Source of the DNA: Dryomyza anilis
Taxonomy: Eukaryota > Arthropoda > Insecta > Diptera > Dryomyzidae
DNA length: 64,000 bases
Direction of reading: 5' to 3'
Assembly: GCA_951804985.1 (NCBI GenBank)
Contig: OX638131.1
Coordinates: 86,750,349 to 86,814,348 of the forward strand
Shown in pieces: positions 25,471-38,302 of the stretch (position 1 is the first letter of the stretch; every line of letters begins with the position of its first letter). Both the position numbers and the translations under genes were made by a program. Below the pieces are notes generated by a model. It ran no database searches, was not told the origin of the DNA, and worked only from the letters and a program-made list of their open reading frames with translations.

Positions 25471-25734
25471 GATTTTAGAAGCACTTTGCAACCACTTTGG
25501 CAATTTATAATGTATTAAGGGAGTCGCTCCAAAAATGGTTCCAGAAGTCGTTATTTTCGCAGGCGATGTCTACACGAGCAATAACTTTTCCGTCAGCTTC
25601 TAAGAGAAGCGAACGGAGAAGTACATCTCCATTCGCTTCTACTGCAATGTGTTGTGGAACCACTTTAAGTACTCTTTTTAAATTTCTTTCTTTACTAGTT
25701 GAACAACTTCTCTCTCGGTTCCAAAAGACGTAGT

Positions 25735-26012
25735 TATGGAATAACGTCCGATGAAATGACTTTTGGAACTACTTCTTAAAATGGTTTCCATGGAATGACT
25801 TTTAGAACTACTTCTTAAAATAGTTCCGATGGAATGACTTTTGGAACTACTTCCTAAAATAGTTCCCATGGAATGACTTTTGGAACTACTTCTTAAAATG
25901 GTTCCCATGGAATGACTTTTGGAACTACTTCTTAAAATGGTTCCCATGGAATGACTTTTGCAACTACTTCTTAAAATGGTTCCCATGGAATGTCTTTTGG
26001 AACACCTTCCAC
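25735..26012. repeat. 39-bp minisatellite, about seven units
   Basis: GGAATGACTTTTGGAACTAC recurs every 39 bases (25793, 25832, 25871 and onward). Because 39 is 13 codons, the minus strand stays open across the array (26040-25678, 120 codons) and reads as a 13-residue repeat around SMGTILRSSSKSH. No signal, domain or known repeat protein matches it. I treat the frame as a by-product of the repeat. Related TCGGAACC / GAAGCGAACG sequence lies at 25600-25640 and 27229-27670, so the array may sit in a larger repeat element. Confidence 0.85.
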
Positions 26013-26359
26013 ATACAGTTTCCATAGAATACAAATACAATAAATAAAATTGTTCATTTAATTTTTATAAAACTAGCATAATCAGAAGTATTTAAACTTT
26101 AAGGTATATTAACAAATTAAATATTTTCATGGAATTTTGCTCCTAAACTTATTATATTTTTGAGGTTGATATTCTCCAACTATTATATGGACTTCCTGCG
26201 CTCCAACCATCTGAGCCATCGACACTACCTGTAGTATTAACATGTTAAATTATATTTTTAATTTAAATAAAAAAGTACTTACTAAATATGTTTTATATCC
26301 TATGACACACATGTTTTTAATTGAATTGTTGATTTAGAATACGCAGCTAACTTTATTTT

Positions 26360-27165
26360 TATACCCTACACCTATGAGGTACAGGGTATATTAACTTTGT
26401 GCATATATTGTAACGCCCCCTAGGAGGCGTGTCCGGTATGGAAGAGTATATATATATACTTGATCAGCATCACTACCCGAGTCCGTTTTGCCATGTCCGT
26501 CTGTCTGTCTGTCCGTCTTGCTGTCCGAATACAGAATAACTTGAGAAATACTGATCAGAATGCGATGAAATTTCGTCTCAATATATTTTAGCCAAAAGTA
26601 GGCACTGAGTTTGAAAATGAGCCAAATCGGTCAACGGACACGCCCACCTCCCATACAAGTCACTTTTATATAACTCTTTCGGAACTAATAACTCGAAAAG
26701 TATTCAAGGTATAGTTATAAAATTTAAAAAGTATTGTTAGAATTCACCTATAAATATGTGGTCCAAAAATGGGCGTGATCCGCCTACTTTTTTTTTTATT
26801 TTTTCCCGGATTTTCATAGTGGAAATTTGATCCGTAAATTATTAAAATCAAATCTATGAAATATTAGCCTTTCAAAATTTTAAATATAGGCGTGGTCCAC
26901 CCAATTATATGTTTCTATTTTTTTTATAAGTTTGTTATACTTTTATATAATTTTTTTAATATATGGGGATATAAGACGTAAATTTCTGATATGTGAATAA
27001 TATTATGAGGGTGGGGAGGTTCAGCATAATTAAAATCTTTAAAATTAAGGTATGCAATTAAATATCCCACATTAATATCCCCACCAAAGGTGTAGGGTAT
27101 TCCATAGTCGGGCCCGACCGACTATAAAATTCCACCCCATATGACCGAACTTTCCCAACTCGTTT
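26360..27165 (+). mobile_element. mini-me-type element, copy A (older subfamily)
   Basis: Begins TATACCCTACACCTATGAGG. It carries TATATATATACTTGATCAGC (a TA run plus the conserved core) followed by a GTCTGTCTGTCTGTCC microsatellite, and ends near GGTGTAGGGTAT with a hairpin AGTCGGGCCCGACCGACT. TA and GTCY microsatellites flanking a conserved core are characteristic of mini-me retroposon-like elements of Diptera. It encodes nothing and differs clearly from copies B-D. Confidence 0.8.
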
Positions 27166-27228
27166 TTAAATAAAATATTTCAAAGAGGTTTGATACTTTT
27201 TTGTATATTCTCAATTACATTCTAAAAG

Positions 27229-27670
27229 AAGCGAACGTGGAACGACTTTTTATCGGAACCCAATGTGAAGTTGTTCTCGTTGTTGTGCCGTCAGTACCAA
27301 GAGGGAAGTTATTCTAGAATCAGAATTGGATAAAGAAACATATCTCCGTTTACTTCTACTCTCTCATTAGATGCTCAAAAACTGTATTCGCTTCTCGTAT
27401 ACGTTCCGCTAGAAGCGAACGTAGAATGACTTTTCATCGGAACCAAATGTGAAGTTGTTCTCCTTGCTGTGCCGTCAGTACCAATAGAGAAGTTATTCTA
27501 GAATAGCTTGCTACAGAATTGGATGGATATACAGAACTTGGTTAAATTCTCTCTTATATTTCCATATTCAACCGATAAATTTAAATTTGTGTACTCTATA
27601 TAACTCTCGAATATAAAGTGATTCCTAAAATGATTTCACTAGAAGCGAACATGGAACGACTTTTTATCAT
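27229..27670. repeat. 184-bp tandem duplication plus partial third unit
   Basis: GAAGCGAACGTGGAACGACT, then AATGTGAAGTTGTTCTC and TGTGCCGTCAGTACCAA, start at about 27229 and again at about 27413. A short third start lies at about 27643. GAAGCGAACG also occurs left of the mini-me copy A, suggesting that element interrupted a larger repeat. Confidence 0.7.
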
Positions 27671-27754
27671 TGCATTCCAAACTTGCTATAAAATCTGCTT
27701 GGTATTCGACCTTTCGGTGACAACAATTTCAATTTTTCCAATTTCTTCGTTTTT

Positions 27755-27935
27755 TACCTATAACTATTTATTGGTGCAAGATAAAATAGTGGTGTAAAGG
27801 TATTAATTGTTTGTTTTTGAAGCACCTATCGATTGGCATCATCATTTAAAAATATTTTGCCTGCAAAATATTTTTCCTGCAAATAACAAATGGCAAAATA
27901 TTTTCAAATAATGATATAGCCTCACAAAATCCGTA
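27755..27935. mobile_element. Palindromic MITE family, left half
   Basis: ATAACTATTTATTGGTGCAA, AGATAAAATAGTGGTGTAAA, GTATTAATTGTTTGTTTTTG and GCACCTATCGATTGGCATCA match the left arm of the palindrome at 36380-36677. Confidence 0.6.
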
Positions 27936-27999
27936 TTTATAATTTAGTAATCATAAAGGCTCGAATACACGATAGAAAAATTAGCTAGAGATAGAGAAA

Positions 28000-28726
28000 A
28001 CCAATTGGGAAGGTTAGATCACATGGGACATTTCAAAGTAGGTGTAATTATGATAGTTAGGATTATCAAAATTATAGTCGGTCTAAGCCGACTATAAATA
28101 GCCTACACATATGTGTGGTTACCATTCAAAGTGATATGTAGGTCACCAGGGTATACGAATCCTGAAAATAACTACAAACATTCAATCGTTGAAGAATTTC
28201 CATTCATTTGATACCCATATTTACAAATGGGTAGGTGTATCGAATTTCGATTTTTTTTTTGTGAACCACAAGTCTTTTCGCCGGAAAACATTATTATCAT
28301 GTATTTGAGCATGATGTCAATATATATTTTACCAAAAAAGTTTACCTAAGCACGTATACATAAAAATTGATCTTTATATGTACATTTTATATGAGGTATT
28401 TGAACATAAGTGGTCGGATCATAGGTCACAATGGACCGATCTCGCACATACAGCGTAGGTATATTAGTAATCTAAGTTATAAGTTTCATTTATCTAGCTC
28501 TTCAATTTTAAAAGTAGTAGGGATTTCAACAGACAGACAGACAGACGGACAGACGGACAGACAGACGGACAGACAGACGGACAGACGGACATCGCTAAAT
28601 CGACTCAGGAGGTCATGCTGATCAAGAATATATATACTTTTCCATACCGGAGATGCTTCCTTCTGGGTGTTACAAACGGCGTACCAAACTGAATATACCC
28701 TTTCACTCTTAGTGTAGGGTATAAAA
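28000..28726 (-). mobile_element. mini-me-type element, copy B (young subfamily)
   Basis: Read on the minus strand it starts TATACCCTACACTAAGAGTG, has AAGTATATATATTCTTGATC and the GTCCGTCTGTCTGTC-type microsatellite (GACA/GACG on the plus strand, 28530-28592), and a hairpin AGTCGGCTTAGACCGACT near 28073-28098. Homology with copy C continues past the hairpin to about 28000. The 3' part is almost identical to copy D at 54012-54296. Confidence 0.85.
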
Positions 28727-28799
28727 AGTACTTTTTCAATGTTGCTTAAAGAAAAAATAAAATAAGTATCCATAGATAATACAGGTATTAAAATATTTA

Positions 28800-29838
28800 A
28801 TACTAAGGTAACTCCTTAACGCGAATACTACTAAGTTGCTATAATTGTACTTTTTCAATATAGTAGGTAATTAATTACGTAAAAATGTAACTGTGATATC
28901 GCAGAACGTTGTGTCCTCCACGATTAGCAAAGTCGTCAGTCTGTTCTGCTTTGTCGTAAAGCAAATGTGTAAAAATAAAATTAAAAAAGAAAAGTGTATT
29001 TAGGGTCTGTGCGAGTTTGACTAAATTGCCGACTAAACTAAATTGTACGGGTTTTGATTCGATCGCCATTCGGTAACCGGTAATTATTAAAGTATCTAAT
29101 AAATCGATTGTCATATGTCTGTTTGATGTCTTCCATTTTAGTTCCATTTAGTCTGCTAGAAAATTTTTTAATTGTACTATTAGTTTTATAGGTATATCTT
29201 ATTGCTTATATTGGATAGAATTATAAAAAACGAATTTCATAGAATGAAAAGTATTGTTGCTATAGTTTTGTAATTTTTTTTTTATTTTTATTTCTATTTG
29301 GCATCAAATTTTTTTATAATACATATGTATTTAATAAAATTGAAATATAAATATTATTGTTTCAGTTGTATTTATTTATTTTTGCAAACTAATAGTATAT
29401 AGAATTAATAGGATTATACCTATTGAATCAATATAAGAAACTATAGTTTGAATAGTATGTTCCCATAGAAATGTTATAGTTATATTGTATTAAAAGAATA
29501 TGATGACCTATTAATGATTTACACTATTGATTTTATGTTGCAAAATATTTAAAACAATAATCAGAATAATACAAGTAATAATTTTATCATATTGATATAA
29601 AAATATAAGTCGGTTTATTTTAATGTGATAAACTATTCTTTCAATGGGACATTCCGGTCTTAATAGGACATCTCATTAATTTTTAAAAGTAAAAACTATT
29701 GAAATCAATAGTGAGACTCCACTATAACAATAATAGTTCCCACACTATAATATTAATAGGAAAAAACGCATTGACTAATTTTAATAGTAAAAATCGTTAA
29801 ATCAATGGGAATTCCTATGAATTTTATAGTTTTGAGTG
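28800..29838. mobile_element. AT-rich stretch ending in a CACTCAAAA terminus
   Basis: The right edge at 29838 (TTTTGAGTG) resembles the CACYCAG-type termini at 58225-59105. The interior has many TTAATAGT and TATAGTT motifs like that element. I could not locate a matching left end, so boundaries are uncertain. No protein is encoded. Confidence 0.35.
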
Positions 29839-29867
29839 CAAACGTACCATGGCTATTATTTGCAGTC

Positions 29868-29938
29868 GCGGGTATTCGAACCCGCAACTCGTCCACCACA
29901 CTAACTACTGAGCTAATGAAGTCGCTACACATGATGCT
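29868..29938 (-). repeat. tRNA-like relic (probable SINE head)
   Basis: On the minus strand there is an A-box-like TTAGCTCAGTAGTTAGTG, then a T-arm GCGGGTTCGAATACCCGC with a perfect B box GGTTCGAAT. The acceptor ends do not pair (5' AGCGACT has no partner after the T-arm) and the anticodon arm is irregular, so it is not a functional tRNA gene. A SINE body is not apparent next to it. Confidence 0.55.
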
Positions 29939-30199
29939 AAAAGCTAAAGTTATTTTGATTTCCGAAAACTTTATCTATACTGTTTCAAATAAGATCTGTC
30001 TGTGCGCAAAAAACAATTATGTTGTTCAAAATCTATTTAATAGACTCCTTAATACACATTATAGGCATTGTATAAATATGACACAATATGCTATAAATAA
30101 ACTAGTATTATACAAATAAATATATATGTTATATATAATTTCAAAAAAATTGAATTTAGAATTAAGTTTATATTAACATTTTTTTTTAGTTTTATAACA

Positions 30200-33100
30200 T
30201 TAGACAGAGCTTTCTGAAATTCTTTTGCTATTCATATCTGCAAGTTCGCTAAAAGTTAATGGAAGCGTGTCACATGTAACTGAAAAATCTTCAATATTCA
30301 AGAAAAATCTGTTTTTTTGAATTTTTTTAAAGATCCCCGAGAGTTTAGCATCTTCCGCTGGTATAAGAAATACCATGTATTTGCCAATATGTTCTCTGTG
30401 AAATTAAAAGAAAAAAAAACTAATAAAATGATCTATATGATGCAAATTTGTCTGCCACTTACTTCAATACGACATGTGGAAAATGTTTCTCCAAAAATGT
30501 CTGTACTTTCAAATAGGGATTTAAGAAGAAATTATTACTTGATAGGGTGTGTCTCCTTTCGGAGTTCACCTTCAACCTCAAGAGAAAACCTTTTATATAT
30601 TTATCGTTCAGGTTTTTCGGAGTGCCTATGTACTGTATGCTACCATCCGTAATGATGCCGATTCGTGAACAAATTCGTTCAACTTCGGTGATTATTGTGG
30701 CAGTGAATATCACCGTTTTCCCAGAATGACACATTTTGTAGACGATATTACTCATGTGGCGTCGTAATGCCGGATCAATGCCAGATGCGTACTCATCAAA
30801 GTAGACAACTGAGGGGCTGCCAATCATGGCGATCGCAGTGCCTAGACGTCGCCGACAACCGGGACTCGTTATATCGATATTCATGTTAAAATACTTGGTA
30901 ATGCACATGACATTTGCGAGATCCACGCATATAGTGTTTATGTATTGACGTGGTATGCCTCGTAAAAGGCACATCATTCTCAGTATTTCAGAGTAGGTGA
31001 ATTCCTTAAGAACGGCATCGCTGCTTGGACAATAACCTATGTGTTGGTACATGCGAAAGAGGTGCTTGGTTAAACTGATTCCATTGACATACACGCGACC
31101 GAAGGATAGTAGCTCATCGCCAGTTAACACTTTCAATAGTGTGGATTTTCCCGAGCCATTAATGCCAATCAGTCCCAGACATTCACATCTAAATTATAGG
31201 AAATTGCGTTATTTAACAATAAGTTCCTCGAAAATAATGATTTTTCCTATAGACATCAACATTTTTCGTGTTTAAATCCAAATTAGATATGGGCGCGTGC
31301 CTGTTTTTTATGGCACGGGTACGCCGATAAGTGACAGGCACGAGCACGAGACGACTAAATTGAAAAGCACGCACGAGAAGCACGATAAAACAGAGGATGC
31401 AGTAAGACACGAAGAAGCACGGAAAAACGCGAGAAAAACACGGAATCATATGAAACAACACGTGAAAAATAATATTATAAATAGAGACAAAAACTGGTTC
31501 CAAGATTTATAAAATAGCGGTTCCGATTCCGGATAGACACATTTTTTAATGACGGTTTCGGTACGATTCCGGTTACAATTTCGGTTCTTTGGGATCCCAG
31601 AAAGGGAATAAAACCTTTGGAATATCGGTGCTGGTTTTCGTTTTAAGATTTAAAGAAAGCGGATCTGATTTCGGATTTAAACAAAAAAAAAATATATGGG
31701 TTCCGAATCCCGTTCCACACATTTTTTTAAATCGGTTCCGGTACCGGTTCTTTACGGTCTCTCATTACAATTCTTGCAGGAAGTTCGAGAACGAGAGTAA
31801 CAAGAGTGGCAAGAACAAGAATGAGTACAAGATCGACCTGTCTATGCAAGAACAAGAACCAAAACAAACCTGCAAGAACAAGTTTATCTAGTCTTGTTCT
31901 CACATTTGCATAAGACCGACCTGTCGATGCAAGAACAAGAACCAAAACGAACCTGCAAGAATTTGCAAATTTTTGTCGAAAATTTTATTTCGAAAAAAAA
32001 ATTTTTTTTAACATGTTTTTTTTCGAATTTTTTTTTTTCGAAAAAAAAAAAAATTTAACTATTTTTTTTTCCGAAATTTTTTTTTTCGATTTTTTTTCGA
32101 ATTTTTTTTTTTTTAACAATTTTTTGTGAAAAATATTGTTTCTGTTTTTTTTTTTTATTTTTATCACTGTTATTTTTTAAATAAAATTTTTACAACACTT
32201 TTTTTCTAATTACTTTATAATTTTTTTTTTTTTTTGAAAAAATTCATTGTATTGAATATTTTATTCATATATATAATGAATGCATTCATTAATATGCCAT
32301 TTAATGAACGGTGGTATCAATGTGATGAATTTGGTAGTTGGTGAAAAAATTCATAATATTTATGAATAAATTCATCACATTGAAGAATTTTTTTCTGTGT
32401 ATAGGAAAAATTATGATCGTTTTGTTGAGTAGTTTGATTAAGATGGGAGGAGTGCAGATGGTGTAAAAAATATGCAGTAAAACATGTAGCATTTTTCCAT
32501 CCGACATATTGCAGACGTTTTTACAAATTTTCGTAAAAGATTTATCTTACTTTTCAGCTATTAGAAATAGGCGATTTAGGGCCACCTTGTCACCAATATG
32601 CTTTCCAGCGCCTTTCATTACTAGGGAATTCTTGTAATATTCACCACGTCGCAGAGAGTTAACACGTAGTTCCTCCATCACAATATCCTTGTCAACATCC
32701 TCACTATGTCGTCGGATATGGTTCTTATACAAAGATGATCTGCAAATTGTTAATTCAATATAATCGGACTATTAGCTTTCATGTGGCAGATTTCACTTAC
32801 GTGTTCTCTCTTGGTATATTTCGATGTCGATATTCTCTACAATATTCCAAAAGTAAAGCTTGTATTATTGAAATTATAGCTATACCGAGCATAGACATAA
32901 GTTGTGTCAGAATGCCCATATCTTCCCAGGTCCACTCATCGGGTAGATCTTGCAGAAAAAGGCACACACATATCATGCTATTCTATACGATTGTTTTATA
33001 CTCACCACAACAATTAGGAAACGATTTACATTTCCCTATATTCACTGATATCGTATTTACATTCGTATCACTACAAATTTCACGTAATTGGGCTGTTGTA

Positions 33101-36100
33101 TAGACTTTGAGTAACGCTGTACATAGCGAATACTGTGGAAAGATACCAAACACCCATTCAGCCGAACTGTTGAATTGACGCATGTGCGTCAGTTTGTTCT
33201 GATCAAACTCCAAATAGGTAGAAAATAAAATCCCTAGATAGAAATACAGTATTAAAAACAAAATACATACAGTAAAAGCATTTTTAACTTACCACCATAC
33301 ATGTTAAATACTGAGATAGCAGAAAATCCTGTTACAGAATCAGTAAATAGCATTGACAACACATAATTCAATGTCACTATGCATAATCCGAATACGATCA
33401 GTACCAAGGAGAAATATGCTATAATAAATAAGCATCAATTAGATGTAAACTCGTCTTGATAAGTAAGTTGAAACATAAGTCAGAAAACTAATTACCTATC
33501 ATTTTGAACTGCGTATTAGTTAACCTTTGGAAGTACATAGCCGTACTTCCTATTAAAATTGAGGTCATTAGCACCTTTATAAAATCATACAATAGGGATG
33601 ATGCCAGAAATGTAAAGGGACGTACGCCGCATATGTATTGTAGTAGTTTGAACCCAGTCCGGCGCTCATTGACCATGTACAAGATGCAAATTGAATACAT
33701 AAACGAAATATACAAAGTTAGATTCGTTGCCAAAAAGTGTCCTATCATCATGCGTGAACGAACTCTCTGCGCATTGAAATTAAAGTAGAAAGGCAGCGGA
33801 TCAAGGGATACAATTATCCTCGGATCTTGAGAGCCTTTATAGGCAAAACTATAAAATGGAATATGCAATTAATTCATAATATACTCGGATGGTCTACATA
33901 CTCCAAGATTGCATTATGCACCATATTCAGGCTTAACGGTGCCGTGTGTAGAGGATAATTATTAAACCACGCAATAATTTCATTTCTACCCAATGTAGCT
34001 CCCACTAAATATGTATCCCTATATTTCCGCTCCTCTATTTGTTTCCTTATAATGTACTCCTGGAAAAGTAGTTCTCCAGTAGTTTGTACTGTATGTACAA
34101 GTCCGTACAATTCGATGTTATCACGATATCGTTTGAAAAGTTCATTATCCTCACCGCCGACCAAATTATTGCGAATTTCAACAACAGTTACTGAATGCGA
34201 ATATTGCGTAAGATGATAGGTCATCCTTCCGAGTGGCACACGTTCGTGTTTATAGCTTGCAATAAAGAATATGATCCACGTGATCAAAGCCGGTATTCCG
34301 ATTTGAGATATGGCCACAGATTTGTAGAATGCCAAAAACTGTAGTCGCTTTAAGATCATGGCCTGCCAGTGGCATAAAACTAATTGAAAACCCTCGTAAG
34401 GTTTGTGGTTTTGTAGAAAACTTAAATTCCTAAATTCATTGTTTTTATTCATTTTTTCGTTCATTGCATCCATTTGTGTTAGGCCATCATCATATTCGCT
34501 GCCGATATTCAGAATAAGATCTTCAATGGTGGGATCGGTGATGCCGCATCTGGAAATTTTTAGTTGAAAGTATTTACTCTCTAATTCCTGCAATAATTGA
34601 GTTATAGGTGTTGTTTGCCTCTCTGGAATTCGGTAGGATAGTTCTGGACCAATATCGAATTCAGGTTCTATATCTGGTATATATTTTCTGACTACTTCTG
34701 TAACATATACCGATTGGCACTGTTCGGCTTTAGTACAGATCTATGGAATATTAAACTTAATCGAATTCATAACTATTGTTAGTAGGATATATGACTTACC
34801 AAACGATAACCTCTACCGTATATTTTGTTCAAGAAGTAGGCGCTACCATGACACTTAAGTTCGCCACCGGACATAATGCCAATGCGATCGCCGATCACTT
34901 CCACCTCTTGGGTCGAATGAGAAGTGATCAGCATGCTGCGGTTGTCTTTTTCACTGATAAGGAGATCCCACAACAACTTCCGGGCATTCAAATCCATGCC
35001 AGAACTGGGTTCGTCGAGCAAAACATACTTGCTGTCTCCACAGAGAGCACAACACACATTCAAATGACGTTTAAGTCCCTCTGTCAGATCACGTGTAATT
35101 ACATTCGCTTTATCTTGCAGTTGCATGGCCTTTAAATACTTCACAACTTCTGTATCCAGTTCCTCATCCGTTAGTCCTTTGATACGACTGAAAAATTTGA
35201 TTTGATTTTCAACAGTTAAATCAGGGAAGAGAGTGTTCGTTTGCAGACAAAAGGACATGCACAATCTTGCAGATTCAGGCATTGCCTTTACATTGACTTC
35301 GTCAATCAGAATCGAGCCACGGGTAGGTGGAACCATACCATTTATCATTTTGATTATTGTAGTCTTTCCGGCTCCATTGTGACCCATAAGCACTGTGATT
35401 TCCCCTTTGAAGCATGAAATGTTTACATCGTTAACCACAACATCATTTTTATAGGTTTTACTCAGACCGATTACTTGAAACCCAACTCGTTTGTATTCAT
35501 GCGCTATTTCAAAGACATGCGCTTGCCGCTTTGTCGTTCTTTTAGAAGGATATTTTCTCGGAGCTTTACGTCTTACAACACGCACATTAAGCGATATTTT
35601 TATAATAAATGTTCTTACAGTATGATAAAGCCTTGTCAAACATCCCATATAAAGTCCAATAAGCGTATAGACGACAAATTGCGCTAGTAGCATCAACATC
35701 ATTGTACCAATGCTAAAGCGATCCTGTACGACTTGTTTTTCGAAAATGTTTTCCCAATGTAAGCCCCACCCATGCTTTTCATATTTCATGATTTCCCCAA
35801 TACCGTAGGCCATTGCAGAATTGGAGAATATAATCAAGAAAAGTAATGAAAACCCGCTAAGTTTTGGATCGTATACCGTAAAAATATGTGGCATATAGGT
35901 GACTATCCACAAAATTCCAATATATATAACTGAGTGCAGAGTACGCGAAAACATTGACGAAACCATATAGCAAAATGCAACACTAGCAATATTATAACAA
36001 GCGAGAAAGCTTAGAATTAAAATCCATGAACTGTTGTTGCAAATACTGTAACCGTCGGCCCAGTGTATCTGAAATTATTCATACATAAGTAGTACACCAA

Positions 36101-38302
36101 TCGGCAACTGAGAATTAGTTTGCTCAATACGCTATTTTTGAGTGAATGGAGTTCTGAATTGAATCCATATGACTTATAAGGCATAACTCGTCAATATCAT
36201 GCCAAAGGGATGAATGTGCAATTTTTGACATTTGCGTTTTTTTACATTTTTTAATGTAGTTTATACTCAAGTATGCTGTACCAAAATCCCTTGTCATTTT
36301 GTTGGATATTTCTAGCCACAAAAGACAAAACCAAAAGGGCGAATTTGAAAAATTCTAAATCTTGTCAAGCCAAAAGGGCGAATCTTTTCGTTTTTTCGCC
36401 ATAACTTTTTATTGGTATAAGATAAAATAGTGGTTTAAAAGCATTAATTGTTTGTTTTTAAGCACCTATCGATCTGCATCATTAATTAAAAATATTTTGC
36501 CAAACATTTTTCCTGCAAATAACAAATGTCAAATTAATGTTTGACAAAATATTTTTAAATAATGATACCAATAGATAGGTGCTTTAAAAGCAAACAATTA
36601 ATGCCTTTATATTACTATTTTATCTCGCGCTAATAAAAAGTTATAGCATAAAAACATAAATATTCGCGTTTTGATCAGGATATGGCCTCACAAAATCCGT
36701 ATTTATAATACAGTAGGTTGTTCAAATCTAAAGATATTTTACATACGTTATAATAATTGACGAAGAAACCAAAATAACAGAAAAAATTAAAAAAAATATA
36801 AATTTTGATAATTTTTAAAGCATTTCAAATTTAAAATTAGATTTCCCAAAATTTTTAAAAATGCACATTTGCCCCTTTGGGATGACAGTGACGATATTCG
36901 ATATTCGAGATATTCGAGATATTCGCCATTTTAACCAACAAACTAATACGAATTACTGAAAATTAGTGATATGCAGATGAAATAAATTAAATTTTTTCGT
37001 TATAGCGACATGAATATCAGTATACCGTCTTTACGTTTTTCGGGAAACTGAGTACATGGTGTATGAAGCAAACTAATGTTCAGATGCCGTAATGTCAATC
37101 AAAGTCATATCTTACTTTAAGTGCAATTGAGAGCAACACTGATGCAAGAAAAAGCGTTATTATGCCTTTTATGTACCACGTAATTAATAGTATTAATTCG
37201 CTAATACCCAGTGCCAGCATGACAGCTTTTAAATTCATTTCCTTTTCGAGCATTATGTACTGCAACAAAAAGAAAGATTAATAATCAGGAACATATTACC
37301 AAAGCACTTACTTTAATGAATTGCATACATGGATATAGAAAACCAATTAATATAATTTGTGATAAGCAGCTGTCTATGCTGTTTGCGAACGGATCAAAAT
37401 TATGATCTTTGTATGGAAAACGAGACATTATTATTCTCGGAAAACGTACGATGTTGCCCACCAGTTCAATATAGGCCATTGAGATAGCGTTTTGTATGGA
37501 AATGAATCCTTCACGTACGTAACCAACATAGCCTCCAGTATGATCGCGATCATTGCGATTTTGATATTGGTGCCGGACATTGTATAATGAGTTGGTCCTC
37601 CAGGAGGAGCTGATGAACATTTTATCATAGTGACGTAGCTCGCTTGGGAATATCAAGGAATAATTCAGATATTCCGGATATTCCGAGTTTAAATGGAGTT
37701 TGGTCTTTTCACCAGCATGAAATTTTACACCAGCTAGATAACCCTCCTTCAACATTGCCCTGCGTAACGGTTCCGCGTCACTATATCCCACCACTTCAAT
37801 ATAATCAAGCTCTTCCGAAGCCTTTTCCATAATCCTCTTATAAGCATTGTCTGTATTTGGTGCATATGCTATCGCTATTTTAGGCGCAAATAAAAAATGC
37901 ACTAGTTGTCTGCATGATAATTCAAAATAATTAATTCTTTTTTCGTGACACTTGTCCAAAAAAACCTTACCCATCCTTCGCATAGTTTTCATAATCACGT
38001 GCATTTTCTCTGATGTTGCTCAATAGATTTCTGAAATAGGTAATTTTGAGATATATCACCCTTTAATACATAATTTAGACCTTTTCGTACCTCCATTCCT
38101 CTCTGAACCGTATAGGTTTATATTCATTGGTACCAATCGGCTGTATACGATATAAAATTCTCAAAATAATGAGAATAATTACAAAAATTGTTGGCATAGT
38201 TAATGATAAGATGAATGTCTTGCGATGTGCCCATACAGCATTCCAATTTTTCCAATTTATTAAGCTAATTTTTTGGCAAAAGCTGATATTATGTTCTGAC
38301 AT
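30200..38302 (-). CDS. ABC transporter, subfamily A (ABCA-like), 13 exons, 1695 aa
   Basis: A full ABCA-type lipid/sterol-exporter-like protein in the family layout: N-terminal membrane helix, large luminal loop, helices, NBD1, then the same again with NBD2. My exons, in transcription order: 38302-38091, 38030-37971, 37909-37312, 37259-37116, 36068-34800, 34740-33902, 33848-33496, 33418-33293, 33233-33006, 32948-32801, 32739-32551, 31188-30463, 30395-30200. Every intron is GT-AG, all phases agree, and the sum is 5088 nt ending in TAA. The start follows ATAATG; an upstream non-coding exon is possible. TM1 is at about residues 26-49 (TMPTIFVIILIILRILY). EKEMNLKAVMLALGISE (about 290-306) is a typical ABCA loop. 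NBD1 has Walker A GHNGAGKTT (567-575), Q614, a weak signature LTEGLK (666; family LSGGMK), Walker B VLLDEP (687-692) and H722. NBD2 has Walker A GINGSGKST (1397-1405), GYCPSSD where the family has GYCPQFD, TSPGCRRRL instead of YSGGNKRKL, Walker B YFDEYASG (1518-1525), and TATIITE where TSHSMEE carries the switch histidine. The open frame argues it is functional. Weak ATPase sites suggest a divergent paralogue. Substrate unknown. Confidence 0.93.
31980..32400. repeat. Intron 11: A/T homopolymer block and small MITE-like inverted repeat
   Basis: 31980-32240 is almost entirely runs of A and T separated by CG (TTCGAAAAAAAAATTTT and similar). 32236-32398 has outward-facing GAAAAAATTCATTGTATTG and AATTCATCACATTGAAGAAT ends around ATTCAT repeats, consistent with a degraded short inverted-repeat element. 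The same intron (31189-32550) also carries GGTTCCGATTCCGG-type repeats at about 31510-31760 and an ~83-bp duplication containing CAAGAACAAGAACCAAAAC at 31830 and 31913. Confidence 0.6.
36380..36677. mobile_element. Palindromic MITE in ABCA intron 4, about 300 bp
   Basis: The left arm (GCGAATCTTTTCG, ATAACTTTTTATTGG, AGATAAAATAGTGG, GCATTAATTGTTTG, GCACCTATCGATC) is repeated in reverse complement on the right (GATAGGTGCTTT, CAAACAATTAATGC, ACTATTTTATCT, AATAAAAAGTTATAGC, AATATTCGC). The arms are about 130 bp each around TTTTGCCAAACA. It lies wholly inside intron 4 (37115-36069), and splice sites are unaffected. Half copies occur at 25.3, 27.8 and 10.6 kb. Confidence 0.8.

Noticed and set aside
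28530..28592. CRISPR-like array in the GACA/GACG run and other short tandem repeats
   Set aside because: Simple microsatellite without spacers, in an animal genome.
29868..29938. Functional tRNA gene
   Set aside because: The T-arm is good, but the acceptor stem does not pair and the anticodon arm is irregular.
32547..32743. Frameshift between ABCA exons 11 and 12
   Set aside because: On rereading, the donor is GAAAA|GTAAGA, not GAAAAG|GTAAGA. The phase then matches exon 12 exactly.
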